Origin: Calidifontibacter indicus | GTDB lineage: Bacteria > Actinomycetota > Actinomycetes > Actinomycetales > Dermatophilaceae | Direction: 5' to 3' | NCBI RefSeq assembly: GCF_003386865.1 | Contig: NZ_QTUA01000001.1 | Coordinates: 1,922,001-1,986,000, forward strand | DNA: 64,000 nucleotides | Shown: positions 7,701 through 16,488 of the stretch, piece after piece | Layout: each line of letters starts with the position of its first letter | How positions within the stretch are numbered: position 1 is the stretch's first letter | Program-made: the position numbers and the translations under genes | Notes under the pieces: generated by a model | What the model was told of the DNA's origin: nothing | The model's database searches: none | The model's input: only the letters and a program-made list of their open reading frames with translations

Positions 7701-9863
7701 ATGAGCAACTCGAACACGATTCGTTACCAGAAGGACGGCGACGGCGTCGTCGTCCTCACCATGGACGACCCGAACCAGTCGGCCAACACGATGAACGCCG
7801 ACTACATCGCCTCGATGCGCACCGCCGTCGACCGGTTGGTCGCCGAGAAGGACGACATCACCGGCGTCGTCATCACCTCGGCGAAGAAGACCTTCTTCGC
7901 CGGTGGCGACCTCCACGACCTGATGGCCACCCGCAAGGAGCAGGCGCAGGAGTTCTTCGAAGGGATCGGCGAGGTCAAGGCGCAGATGCGTGCCCTCGAG
8001 ACCCTCGGCAAGCCCGTCGTGGCGGCGATCAACGGTGCCGCGATGGGCGGCGGCCTGGAGATCGCTCTTGCCACCCACCACCGCGTCATCGCCGACGTCA
8101 AGGGCGCCCAGGTCGGGCTGCCCGAGGTGACCCTCGGTCTGTTGCCCGGCGGTGGCGGGGTCGTGCGCACCGTCCGCATGCTCGGCATCGCCGACGCGCT
8201 GCTGAAGGTGCTGCTCCAGGGCACCCGCTATGCCGCCAAGGACGCCCTCGAGCTCGGACTGGTCGACGAGGTCGTGGGCAGCGTCGAGGAGTTGGTGCCG
8301 GCGGCGAAGGCATGGATCGCCGCCAACCCCGAGGCCCAGCAGCCCTGGGACGTCAAGGGATACAAGATTCCGGGCGGCACGCCGACGAACCCCGCGTTCG
8401 CGGCCAACCTGCCGGCTTTCCCGGCGAACCTGCGCAAGCAGCTCAAGGGTGCGAACTACCCGGCGCCGCGGGCGATCCTCGCTGCCGCGGTCGAGGGCGC
8501 GCAGGTCGACTTCGACACCGCGCTCGTGATCGAGTCGCGCTACCTGACCGAGCTGGTCACCGGACCGGTCTCGAAGAACATGATCAAGGCGTTCTTCTTC
8601 GACCTCGAACACATCAACCGGGGCGGCAGTCGGCCCGCCGACCAGCCGAAGTACACCGCGAAGAAGGTGGGTGTGCTGGGGGCCGGAATGATGGGCGCCG
8701 GCATCGCGTACGTCTGTGCCCGCGGCGGCATGGAGGTCGTGCTCAAGGACGTCTCGCTGGAGGCGGCCGAGCGCGGAAAGGGTTACTCGGCAAGCCTTTT
8801 CGACAAGGCTGTCGCGCGCGGCAAGTCGAGCCAGGAGCAGGCGGACGAGGTGCTCGCGCGCATCACGCCGACCGCCGACGCCGGCGACCTCGCCGGGTGC
8901 GACCTCGTGATCGAGGCCGTCTTCGAGAGCGTCGAGCTGAAGCACAAGGTCTTTCGGGAGATCGAGGAGGTCGTCAACGCCGACGCCGTGCTCGGCTCGA
9001 ACACCTCGACCCTGCCGATCACTGGCCTCGCCGACGGCGTGCAGAAGCCGGAGAACTTCATCGGTCTGCACTTCTTCTCCCCGGTCGACAAGATGCCGCT
9101 GCTGGAGATCATCGCCGGCGACAAGACCAGCGACGAGACGCTGGCGAAGGCGTTCGACATCGCGCAGCAGATCCGCAAGACCCCGATCGTGGTCAACGAC
9201 AGCCGCGGGTTCTTCACCAGCCGCGTCATCGGAACCTTCCTGAACGAGGCCATCGCGATGGTCGGCGAGGGGGTGCACCCGCAGTCGGTCGAGCAGGCCG
9301 GTCTGCAGGCGGGCTACCCGGCCGCGCCGCTGCAGCTCGCCGACGAGCTCAACCTGACGCTGATGAGCAAGATCCAGAAGGAGACCCGCGACGGTCTCGT
9401 GGCCGACGGCAAGGGGGACTCCTACTACGAGCACCCCGCCTACGCCATCGTTGACTCGGTGATCGAGCAGGGCCGCAAGGGCAAGCTCGGCGGCGCCGGC
9501 TTCTACGACTACGCCGACGGCAAGCGCACCGGCCTGTGGAAGGGCCTGGTCGAGAAGTTCGCTGGCGACAAGGAACTCCCGTTCGAGGACATGAAGGAGC
9601 GCATGCTGTTCGCCGAAGCGCTCGAGACGGTGAAGTGCTTCGACGAGGGCGTGCTGCGTTCGGTCGAGGACGCCAACATCGGTTCGATCTTCGGTATCGG
9701 GTTCCCCGGCTGGACCGGCGGCGTCGTGCAGTACATGAACGGGTACGAGGGCGGTCTTGCCGGCTTCGTCGCCCGCGCTCGTGAACTTGCCGATCGCTAC
9801 GGCCCGCAGTTCAACCCGCCGGCCTCGCTGGTGGCCAAGGCCGAGGCGGGGGAGACCTACTGA
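7701..9863 (+). CDS. fadB: Fatty-acid oxidation complex alpha subunit (enoyl-CoA hydratase / 3-hydroxyacyl-CoA dehydrogenase)
   Basis: 720 residues, the usual FadB/FadJ length. The N-terminal crotonase domain (about 10-200) has KKTFFAGGDL and NGAAMGGGLEIAL oxyanion loops and the LPEVTLGLLPGGGG Glu site. The NAD-binding domain starts near residue 322 (GVLGAGMMGAGIA), with the dehydrogenase catalytic region GLHFFSPVDKMPLLE. The C-terminal domain follows to the end. It catalyses hydration and NAD-dependent oxidation in beta-oxidation, with FadA as partner encoded just upstream. A strong hairpin follows the stop. Confidence 0.94.
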   Translation: MSNSNTIRYQKDGDGVVVLTMDDPNQSANTMNADYIASMRTAVDRLVAEKDDITGVVITSAKKTFFAGGDLHDLMATRKEQAQEFFEGIGEVKAQMRALETLGKPVVAAINGAAMGGGLEIALATHHRVIADVKGAQVGLPEVTLGLLPGGGGVVRTVRMLGIADALLKVLLQGTRYAAKDALELGLVDEVVGSVEELVPAAKAWIAANPEAQQPWDVKGYKIPGGTPTNPAFAANLPAFPANLRKQLKGANYPAPRAILAAAVEGAQVDFDTALVIESRYLTELVTGPVSKNMIKAFFFDLEHINRGGSRPADQPKYTAKKVGVLGAGMMGAGIAYVCARGGMEVVLKDVSLEAAERGKGYSASLFDKAVARGKSSQEQADEVLARITPTADAGDLAGCDLVIEAVFESVELKHKVFREIEEVVNADAVLGSNTSTLPITGLADGVQKPENFIGLHFFSPVDKMPLLEIIAGDKTSDETLAKAFDIAQQIRKTPIVVNDSRGFFTSRVIGTFLNEAIAMVGEGVHPQSVEQAGLQAGYPAAPLQLADELNLTLMSKIQKETRDGLVADGKGDSYYEHPAYAIVDSVIEQGRKGKLGGAGFYDYADGKRTGLWKGLVEKFAGDKELPFEDMKERMLFAEALETVKCFDEGVLRSVEDANIGSIFGIGFPGWTGGVVQYMNGYEGGLAGFVARARELADRYGPQFNPPASLVAKAEAGETY

Positions 9864-9889
9864 CCTGATCGGATCCCGATCGACGAGAC

Positions 9890-9920
9890 GGCGCCCGACG
9901 GAATGAATCCGTCGGGCGCC
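9890..9920 (+). terminator. Terminator of fadA-fadB
   Basis: Perfect 13-bp stem (9890-9902 with 9908-9920) and a 5-nt loop ATGAA, 27 bp after the fadB stop. No T-tract. Confidence 0.82.
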
Positions 9921-10122
9921 GCTTGGTGCCTGCTCACGTACCCGCAGGAACGCCGCGGGTACGGGTGGGTCACCCTGCGTCAGCAGCCCGTTGCGGGTGC
10001 CCGGAACCCGGGGAACGGGTTGATGTCGCCCATGAAGGTGTATCGACCGCCGACGCCGCTCTGGTTCACCTCCGAGCCGGTCGCGGTGGCCGGTGCCTCA
10101 TGAACCAGGGCAGCAAGACCTG

Positions 10123-10206
10123 ATCCAGGTGTTCCGCGACAAGGATCGCCGGGACTGATCAGCCGGAACGCAGTGGCCCCGACCGCGTCGGTGGGCGGGG
10201 CCACTG
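10123..10206 (+). pseudogene. Relic of a second phoX-like gene (3' tail plus terminator)
   Basis: Bases 10123-10144 are identical over 22 bp to 1545-1566, the end of the PhoX gene. In the same reading they give IQVFRDK, then DRRD and a stop. A hairpin follows (10171-10180 with 10197-10206) whose loop resembles the phoX terminator loop at 1607-1622. No PhoX body was found upstream; the rest of the 385-bp gap 9864-10248 holds the fadB terminator and no gene I can support. This looks like the 3' scar of a deleted paralogue or of a duplication. Confidence 0.65.
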
Positions 10207-10248
10207 CATTCGCCGCCCGGAGCCGACCGCGAACTTCAGAAAATCCGG

Positions 10249-10698
10249 TCAGGGTTGGTCGGCGCGTTCGGCGAGCAGGGCCAGACGGAGCATGGACTCG
10301 CGGTTGCGTGGGGTGATTGCGGCCTGCCGGGCGACCATGGGTACGGCCTTGATCGGCCCGCTGTCCGCGTCCTCGGCCATCGTGATCGTGGTGCCGCCGT
10401 CCGCGGCTGGTTCCAGCGTCAGGGTGACCACCGCGGTACCGAACGGGCGCGTCTTCGCCCGGATACGCAGCAGCCGAGCGGGCTGCGACTCGAGCACCTC
10501 GGTGTCGTCGTCCAGCAGCAGCGGCCAGGAACCGACGCTGTGATGCAACTTGGTGCCCGCGGCGGGGAAGCCCCGCTCGACCGCCCGCATCCTGGACGCG
10601 CCCACCACCCAGCAGGGGTACCGCCAGCCGTCCGCGAGCACGTCCCACACCGCTTCGGGCGAGGCGCTGGTGGTGTGTCGAACCTGCAACGTGTCCAT
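10249..10698 (-). CDS. SRPBCC-family protein (polyketide cyclase/START-like)
   Basis: 149 residues beginning MDTLQVRHTTSASPEAVWDVL, the first beta-strand and helix of SRPBCC/START-like ligand-binding proteins. A central WYPCWVVG-like segment and a C-terminal amphipathic helix complete the small fold. The ATG at 10698 has a strong GGAGGA Shine-Dalgarno. It lies 29 bp downstream of a CrtI-like oxidoreductase and may bind that enzyme's hydrophobic substrate or product (inference). Confidence 0.78.
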   Translation of the reverse strand: MDTLQVRHTTSASPEAVWDVLADGWRYPCWVVGASRMRAVERGFPAAGTKLHHSVGSWPLLLDDDTEVLESQPARLLRIRAKTRPFGTAVVTLTLEPAADGGTTITMAEDADSGPIKAVPMVARQAAITPRNRESMLRLALLAERADQP

Positions 10699-10727
10699 GG
10701 AGTTCCTCCGTGTGATTGGTGCCGGCG

Positions 10728-12317
10728 TCAGAAGCGCGGCGTGGTGTTGTCGATGATGCGGCGGAGTCGTCGACCGACCAGGCCTGCACCGCGGCCGACC
10801 ACACCCCGGTCGCGCAGCGCCGCGTGGGCCGCCATGTGCCCGGCACCGCCGTGCACGCCGCCGCCCGGGTGGATCGCGGCGCTGCCCAGATAGAGGCCGC
10901 GGACGTAGGTGCGTGGGCCGCCCAGACCGGTCACCGGGCGCCACATCGCCTGCTGGAACAGCTGCATGGTGCCGCCGCCGACCGCGCCCCGCCCGAGGTT
11001 GGCGTCGGCCTGCGCGAGGCTTCGGGGGGTCTGGTCCCAGCGCTCGACCACCAGGTCACGCCAGCCGGGAGCGAACCGATCGAGCATCTGCTCAGACCGC
11101 CCGATCAGTTCGGCCGCGGCGTCCTCGTCCTCGAGGCCGCGGGGCAGGTGGGTGTACAGCCACAGCGCCTCGGTCCCCGCGGGGGATCGGCTGGGGTCGA
11201 TGGTCGTCATCTGCCCGATCAGGGCGAACGGGTGATGCGGGATCCGCCCGGCACTCAGCTCGGCACTCCAGGTGACGAGCTCGCGGTGGTCGCCGCCGAC
11301 ATGGACCACGCCGGTGCCTCGGGCAGCCGCCGCCGTCCAGGGCATTGGTGCGGACAACCCGAGGTTGAGTTTGACCGTCGGCAGGTCCCAGGTGAAGCGG
11401 TCCATCCGGGCCCGGATGCCGGCCGGGACGTCGTCGAGCAGTTCCCCGTACAACATCGGCGCGCTGGTGTCGGCGATCACGACGCGTGCTCGCAGAGCCT
11501 CACCGGAAGCGGTCTGCACGCCCTGCACGCGGTCCCCGGAAGTCTCGATCCGGGTCACCCGATCGCCGGTGCGGATCTGCACCCCGGACGCCTGCGCGCG
11601 GGCGGCCAGAGCCTGCGCCAGGCCGCCGGTGCCGCCGCGGGGCGAAGGGAAACCGACGTCCTGGGCGAGCATCGTCATGATCCAGCCGTAGATCCCGCTG
11701 CCGGGTGCATCGGGTGGGATGTCGGCGTGCATCGCGTTGCCGGACAACAGGTTCCGTGCCGCCGACCCACCGAACCGCTCCCGGCTCAGCTGTTCCACCG
11801 GCAACAGCGCGAACCGGGCGAAGTCGAGCAGCTGGGAACCACCCACCGCGCGCACCAGCGCAGGCAGGGAGCGGATCGGGGGCCACTGCAGCAACAACGC
11901 GTCGAGCAGCGGCCCCTTCACCGAGTCATACGCCTCGACGAGCCGACGCCATTGGTGACCGTCCCCGGTGTGTCCGGCATCGAGATGCTCGGCGGTGACC
12001 GCGGGGTCCGCGGATAGCAGATCGCCGTGCGTGTCGGACGGGTCCGCGAGGTGCGCGACGACCCGGTCGGTGCGGGCCCATTGCAGGCCGTACCGCTCGA
12101 GTTCGAGCCCCTTGAGCACCGGCGAGGCCAGCGCCAGCGGATGGCACGCGCTGAACTCGTCCATCACGAAGTCGCCCACCTGCCGGTGCGCGACCGCCCC
12201 GCCGACCACATCGCGCTCCTCGAGAACCACCACCTGCCAACCCTGCTCGGCGAGTTCGATGGCGGCAACCAGGCCGTGGTGCCCCGCGCCGACGATCACC
12301 GCGTCGTAGTGCGTCAT
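10728..12317 (-). CDS. FAD-dependent oxidoreductase related to phytoene desaturase (CrtI-like)
   Basis: 529 residues. The N-terminal dinucleotide fold VIVGAGHHGLVAAIEL (GxGxxG at about 10-15) is followed by the acidic ribose-binding strand LEERDVVGG. The C-terminus has GLYLGSAAIHPGGGVHGGAG, the FAD-binding signature of carotenoid desaturase and retinol-saturase-like enzymes. No phytoene synthase or other crt gene is in the window, so the substrate may be another isoprenoid or lipid. The gene lies between Dps (32 bp upstream) and an SRPBCC gene (29 bp downstream), suggesting a stress operon on minus. Confidence 0.85.
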   Translation of the reverse strand: MTHYDAVIVGAGHHGLVAAIELAEQGWQVVVLEERDVVGGAVAHRQVGDFVMDEFSACHPLALASPVLKGLELERYGLQWARTDRVVAHLADPSDTHGDLLSADPAVTAEHLDAGHTGDGHQWRRLVEAYDSVKGPLLDALLLQWPPIRSLPALVRAVGGSQLLDFARFALLPVEQLSRERFGGSAARNLLSGNAMHADIPPDAPGSGIYGWIMTMLAQDVGFPSPRGGTGGLAQALAARAQASGVQIRTGDRVTRIETSGDRVQGVQTASGEALRARVVIADTSAPMLYGELLDDVPAGIRARMDRFTWDLPTVKLNLGLSAPMPWTAAAARGTGVVHVGGDHRELVTWSAELSAGRIPHHPFALIGQMTTIDPSRSPAGTEALWLYTHLPRGLEDEDAAAELIGRSEQMLDRFAPGWRDLVVERWDQTPRSLAQADANLGRGAVGGGTMQLFQQAMWRPVTGLGGPRTYVRGLYLGSAAIHPGGGVHGGAGHMAAHAALRDRGVVGRGAGLVGRRLRRIIDNTTPRF

Positions 12318-12349
12318 GCGACTCCCATCCGGGTCGTCGGGGCGAGCGG

Positions 12350-12904
12350 TCAGGGCTTACGGGTTTTTGCCGCCGCGCCCTTCTCGGTGGTGGTGCCCGC
12401 GTCCGCCAGGACGCCGGTGTAGCTCTCCAGGTGGGCCCGCACGAACCACTGGAACTTCTCCAGCTCGGCGGTGTGACCGATCACCATGTCCTGGGTGACC
12501 GGGTCGAGGTCCTCGAGTTCCTCGATCACCTTGCGATTGCTGGTGATGACGCCTTCGTAGACCTTGTCGAGGGCGCCGAGGTGCGCGCCGACCGAGTCGC
12601 GCTCGATGTCGTAGTCGTCCCAGTCGCGATCGCGGATGATGTCACCGACCCGGCCGCCGGGGGAGGCGCCGAGGGCGGCGATGCGCTCGGCGACCTCGTC
12701 CGCGTAGCCACGGACGAGCAGCACCTGCGGGTCGATCATTTCGTGGACGCCGATGAAGAAGGGCCCGACGACATTCCAGTGGGCGTGCTTCAGGGTGAGG
12801 TGTAGGTCGTTGTAGGCCGACAGGCGCACCTGCAGGAGTTGAACGATCTTCTCCGACTTCGCCTTGGTCAGGCCGGGGAGAGTGAAGCTGGTCTTGTCCG
12901 CCAT
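12350..12904 (-). CDS. dps: Dps, DNA-protecting ferritin-like protein
   Basis: 184 residues. The ferroxidase-site helix is visible as LKHAHWNVVGPFFIGVHEM with HxxxW, and the partner segment is DEVAERIAALGASPGG. A Lys-rich C-terminal tail (TTEKGAAAKTRKP) is typical of actinobacterial Dps and may contact DNA. It oxidises and stores iron with peroxide and condenses DNA. The ATG at 12904 is preceded by GAAAGGAC. First gene of a probable three-gene minus-strand unit with the oxidoreductase and SRPBCC genes. The 173-bp gap upstream shows nothing clear. Confidence 0.92.
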   Translation of the reverse strand: MADKTSFTLPGLTKAKSEKIVQLLQVRLSAYNDLHLTLKHAHWNVVGPFFIGVHEMIDPQVLLVRGYADEVAERIAALGASPGGRVGDIIRDRDWDDYDIERDSVGAHLGALDKVYEGVITSNRKVIEELEDLDPVTQDMVIGHTAELEKFQWFVRAHLESYTGVLADAGTTTEKGAAAKTRKP

Positions 12905-13077
12905 CGTGACGTCCTTTCGGTGGGATGCCGCGCGGCGCACGGCTGACTCCCCATCAAATCAACGGCCGGGCCGCGTGTGGGTCTTCGGCGGTCGCCCCAT
13001 TGGGGTGGTATCGGTGTCGACCCGCCCCCTGCCAGGCCGAGTTCCTTAGTGCGGACGGCACGTGACGACGTGGCTAG

Positions 13078-13677
13078 GCAGTCGGGTCGGCCCTCGCCTA
13101 CCGCGGCATACCACTGCAGACCGCATACTGCGGATCGAAGCACGCCATCCAGGGCTTCCACGAGGCGCTGCGCTGCGAACTGCTGCACGAGAAGTCACCG
13201 GTCAGGGTCACCATGCTGCAGATGCCGGCGATGAACACCCCGCAGTTCGGGTGGGTGCTGTCCAGGCTGCCCAAGCGCGCGCAGCCGGTGCCGCCGATCT
13301 ACCAACCCGAAGTGGCCGGCCGCGCGGTCGTCTACGCGGCCGACCACCCCCAGCGCCGCGAGTACTGGGTGGGCGGCAGCACCGCCGGAACGCTCATCGC
13401 GAACGCCGCCGCACCCGGCGTGCTGGACCGCTACCTGGGTCGCACGGGCTTCTCCTCGCACCAGACGGATCAGCCGCGTGACCCTGACCAGCCGGTCAAC
13501 CTGTGGGAGCCGGCGGACGCCGAACGTGACTTCGGCACCCGCGGCAGTTTCGACGACCGGGCGACCGCGCGGTCCACCCAGGTGTGGGCCTCCCAGCACC
13601 GCGGCGTGGTCGGCGGCGTCGTCGCGGGCGCGCTCGGGGCGGCTCTTCTCGGCGTCCTCGGCGGGCGCACCCGATGA
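13078..13677 (+). pseudogene. Short-chain dehydrogenase, 5'-truncated remnant
   Basis: From 13078 the frame reads AVGSALAYRGIPLQTAYCGSKHAIQ, i.e. the middle of an SDR with the catalytic Ser (GSALA) and YxxxK (YCGSK). A stop (TAG, 13075-13077) precedes it directly, and the Rossmann GxxxGxG half is absent from all frames upstream. The C-terminal half is intact, with PEVAGRAVVYAADHP, and ends in a hydrophobic glycine/alanine helix near residues 181-197 of this frame. A product from an internal ATG (13213) would lack the active site. The stop overlaps the next gene by 4 bp. Confidence 0.85.
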
Positions 13678-14021
13678 GGGCCGGGTACGCCGTGGAGGGT
13701 GGCCGGCTCGCCTACGGCGCCCTGCAACTGCTCGCGCCGGAGCGTCTGTGCGCAGTCGTCGGGCAACGGCCCTCGGGCACCAGCCTGACGCTGACGCGGG
13801 TGCTCGGAGCGCGGCACCTCATCCAGGGCCTCCTCCTGCTGACGACGGGAGGCCCGACCGCCCACCGCGTCGGCGCCGCAGTGGACGGTCTGCACGCGCT
13901 GAGCCTGGTGCCCCTGGGCCGACTGGCGGAGGGTGATGACCGCTCGCTCGCCGCCTTCGACGCGGTCGTCGCGAGTCTGCTCTGCGTCGCCGAAACGCGG
14001 CTCGCGTCGTCCTCGCGCTGA
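13674..14021 (+). CDS. Small hypothetical protein downstream of the SDR remnant
   Basis: 115 residues. The ATG overlaps the SDR stop (ATGA), so it was once co-translated with it. The central part is hydrophobic (LIQGLLLLTTGG; VASLLCVAETRL), suggesting two weak membrane or buried helices. I recognise no catalytic motif; similar small proteins accompany SDR genes in actinobacteria. Whether it is still expressed after truncation of its partner is unclear. Confidence 0.55.
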   Translation: MRAGYAVEGGRLAYGALQLLAPERLCAVVGQRPSGTSLTLTRVLGARHLIQGLLLLTTGGPTAHRVGAAVDGLHALSLVPLGRLAEGDDRSLAAFDAVVASLLCVAETRLASSSR

Positions 14022-14117
14022 AGGCAGCAGTCTTGATCTACCGGGTGGTCGTTGTCTTGGCCGCTAGTGCACGCTCGCAGCCCACTTCGAATCCACCGGA
14101 CGCGACACACTGCATCG

Positions 14118-14519
14118 ATGAAGTTTCCCCGTCCCACCGCCGCTCGCATCAACGTCAGCGGTGACGCTGCTCCCGACATCGTGTGGCAGCGCTACATCAC
14201 CCCGGCGACGTGGTCGTCCTGGTCTCCGCAGATCCGGTCGGTCGACTACCCGCACCGGACCATCCGCGCCGGTACGGCAGGGATGGTGCACGCAATCGGC
14301 GGTGTGCGCGTCCCGTTCCGGATCGAGCAGGTCGATCCGGACGAGCGCCGCTGGGTGTGGGCGGTGAAGCCGCTCGGCCTGTCGATGCGTCTCGTGCACA
14401 CCGTCGAGGACCAGGCCGCGGGTAGCCGCACCGGCTTGGAGGTGAGCGGTCCGCCGCTCGTCGTCCATGGGTATGCGCTCGCCTCCGCCGTGGCCCTGCA
14501 CCGCCTGGTCAGACGTTGA
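14118..14519 (+). CDS. SRPBCC-family protein
   Basis: 133 residues. The pattern INVSGDAAPDIVWQRYITPATWSSWSPQI is the opening strand and helix of SRPBCC/START-like proteins, followed by a beta-rich core (RIEQVDPDERRWVW) and a C-terminal helix. It is unrelated in sequence detail to the SRPBCC protein at 10249. No obvious Shine-Dalgarno precedes the ATG, and no operon partner is evident. Ligand unknown. Confidence 0.7.
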   Translation: MKFPRPTAARINVSGDAAPDIVWQRYITPATWSSWSPQIRSVDYPHRTIRAGTAGMVHAIGGVRVPFRIEQVDPDERRWVWAVKPLGLSMRLVHTVEDQAAGSRTGLEVSGPPLVVHGYALASAVALHRLVRR

Positions 14520-14609
14520 GGTCGGTGGTCGGTCATGCAAGGCCGTCCCGGGTCCGGTCCCGGCGGCTCGCGACGGACACCTGGACCCCGACTGGGTCAA
14601 GATGGGGCA

Positions 14610-15272
14610 GTGACTACTCCAGTGTTTGTGCAACGCGCCCTCGGCGCCGTCCCCGGGGCCGCACTCGCGGTGGGCGCGGTGGTCACGGCACGGATCCGGC
14701 ACACGAAACCGTTGCACCCGGTCGGCATCATGGGCGCGGGCCGATTGCACATCGAGGGCGGCGCCGCCACGGAAGTGCCGCTCCTCGACGAGCCGGCCGA
14801 GCACGACGTCATCGTGCGTTGGTCCCGCGCGATGGGACTGCCGCCAGGTGCCGCGGACATCGAAGGGCTGGCGCTTCGCCTGGACCTTGGTGGGGTCGTA
14901 GCGGACGTGCTCTTCGCCAGTACCGGCGACGGGGTCATCTCCCGGCATGCGCTCGTTGCCCGCCGGCCCGGACAGCACGGCTGCTTGACCACCCTGCTGC
15001 CCGTATCGACCCCGGGCGGGTCCTTGTTGCTGCGGCTGGTCCCGAGTGCCGGCCCGACTGCGTCCGGGCTACCGGTCTCCTACGAACTGTCCGTCGGCCA
15101 CGTCGGCGGCCCGTGGCGCACGGTGGGGCAGCTCACTGTCGACTGGCGCGAGGAGGACCAGAAGATCCGCTTCGACCCGGTGCTCAATCAGCTGCCCGGA
15201 ACCACGCAGTACGGCTGGGTCACCGCCCTGCGCGAGCCCGCCTACCGGGCCGGACGCAGCGGCGCTTCCTGA
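14610..15272 (+). CDS. Conserved actinobacterial protein of unknown function
   Basis: About 220 residues from the GTG at 14610 (GGGGC upstream); an ATG at 14535 in the same frame is possible. The N-terminus is hydrophobic (AVPGAALAVGAVVTARI). Later segments DIEGLALRLDL, DVLFASTGDG and the end RFDPVLNQLPGTTQYGWV resemble a family sometimes annotated as phosphodiesterase, with a catalase-like flavour, but I see no catalytic motif that supports either name. Function left open. Confidence 0.55.
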   Translation: MTTPVFVQRALGAVPGAALAVGAVVTARIRHTKPLHPVGIMGAGRLHIEGGAATEVPLLDEPAEHDVIVRWSRAMGLPPGAADIEGLALRLDLGGVVADVLFASTGDGVISRHALVARRPGQHGCLTTLLPVSTPGGSLLLRLVPSAGPTASGLPVSYELSVGHVGGPWRTVGQLTVDWREEDQKIRFDPVLNQLPGTTQYGWVTALREPAYRAGRSGAS

Positions 15273-15313
15273 GCGCCGCCTCAACCGTCAGGCGGGTCGC
15301 CCGAGCAATCGGC

Positions 15314-16133
15314 TCAACCGGTGGGCCTCAGGCCGTCGGGGACCGAGTCCGCGCCCGACGGAGCGTGCCTTTCCCGGCCGTGCCCACCGTGCCAGTCCAC
15401 CATGAGGATCGTGGCATCGTCCATGAGTTCCCGACCTGTGGCCCGCAACACCCCATCGGCCAGCTCGCGGACGGCCTCGCGGTCGTGCAGCGTCCGGGTC
15501 GCGCGCACCACCGAGGTGATTTCGAGGTTGGCAGCGTTGCGCTCGAGCATGCCGTCGGTGACCAACACCAGCCTGTCACCGGGCTCCAGCGTGATCGTCG
15601 TGCTCTGGTACGCCGCATCAGGGAAGAGTCCGAACGGTAGATCGACGGGCAGGTCCACGCTGGTGACCTGCCCGTCGCGCAGGAGGAAGGGGGCCACATG
15701 CCCCGTTGATCACCTCCAGCGCTCCCGATTCCAGGTCCAAGCGCCCAATCAGCCCCGTGACGAAGTCCTCGTCGGTGCTTGTCGCGACGGCGGCGTTGGT
15801 GTCCTTCGCCTGTTCCACCAGGGACGCGCCTCGTCGCCGGGCGCCCCGTAACCCGCTCACGCACAGGGTGGCGGTCAGGGCCGCTTTCACACCGTGGCCC
15901 CTGGCATCGGTCAATGACAGGTGGAACTCGTCCCGGGCCAGGCTGTAGTCGAAGGTGTCGCCCGCGATCTCGGCGGCGGGCTCCAACCAGGCTGAAAGCG
16001 TGAATGCCCCCGCCTCGCAGGTGCGAGCTTCAGGCAGGAGTCGCTGTTGGATCTCTGCGGCAACGCTCGACTGGCGTGTGCGCTGGGCCCACTCGTACAG
16101 GTCGGTGTGCCGCCTGTTCGGTTCTGTGCCGCG
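15314..16133 (-). pseudogene. SpoIIE-type PP2C serine phosphatase, broken
   Basis: The minus strand from 16133 reads RHTDLYEWAQRTRQSSVAAE, then IQQRLLPEAR, then EIAGDTFDYSL and SLTDARGHGVKAAL: a SpoIIE/RsbU-type phosphatase domain. At about 15701-15704 (a run of four C on plus) the frame shifts; the remainder (MAPFLLRDGQV, GDRLVLVTDGMLE, DDATILMVD) continues in another frame to 15314. There is no start codon or N-terminal sensor domain; the frame begins directly after the MerR stop. Such phosphatases normally act in anti-sigma or stress partner switching. A sequencing error at the homopolymer could explain the shift but not the missing N-terminus. Confidence 0.85.
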
Positions 16134-16430
16134 TTACTTCTCACTGCCGGTTGCGCTTCTGGCGCGCAGTCGTGTGTTCTCATCCTGCAGGTCCAGCACC
16201 ATGGCAACTCCGGCGAGGTTGAGTCCGTCCGCCAGGAGCTTCCCGATACGTCTCAAGCGGTCCAGGTCGTCCGTGCCGTACCGCCGGGTGCCGCCGGGCG
16301 TTCGGTCGGGGGAGAGCAAACCTCGGGCTTCGTAGGCGCGCAGGTTCTGGACGCCCGTGCCGACCAATTCTGCTGCTGCTGAAATCCCGTAAGCCGGGTC
16401 TGGTTCCACTCGAGACGACACGACGCTCAC
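16134..16430 (-). CDS. MerR/HspR-like transcriptional regulator
   Basis: 98 residues from a GTG at 16430 with GAGGACGAGG just upstream. The winged HTH is clear: [21 protein letters not shown], then [28 protein letters not shown] short coiled C-terminus ([14 protein letters not shown]) lacks the Cys ligands of metal sensors. It is divergent from hsp20, the arrangement of HspR heat-shock repressors, so repression of hsp20 is likely (inference). Its TAA stop is followed in the same frame by the SpoIIE relic. Confidence 0.82.
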   Translation of the reverse strand: MSVVSSRVEPDPAYGISAAAELVGTGVQNLRAYEARGLLSPDRTPGGTRRYGTDDLDRLRRIGKLLADGLNLAGVAMVLDLQDENTRLRARSATGSEK

Positions 16431-16488
16431 CCTCGTCCTCGGTTCAGAATTTTCATCTTGCGTAAGTATGACAGCAGTGCTAGAACGG

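Noticed and set aside
7275-9434. Open frame of over 700 codons antisense to fadB
   Set aside because: It mirrors codon bias of the real gene, has no family motifs and no Shine-Dalgarno; fadB on plus is unmistakable.
1545-10144. The 22-bp repeat at 1545 and 10123 as attachment sites of an integrated element
   Set aside because: The DNA between holds core metabolic genes and no integrase, and both copies are in the same coding sense at a gene 3' end; a gene relic explains it better.
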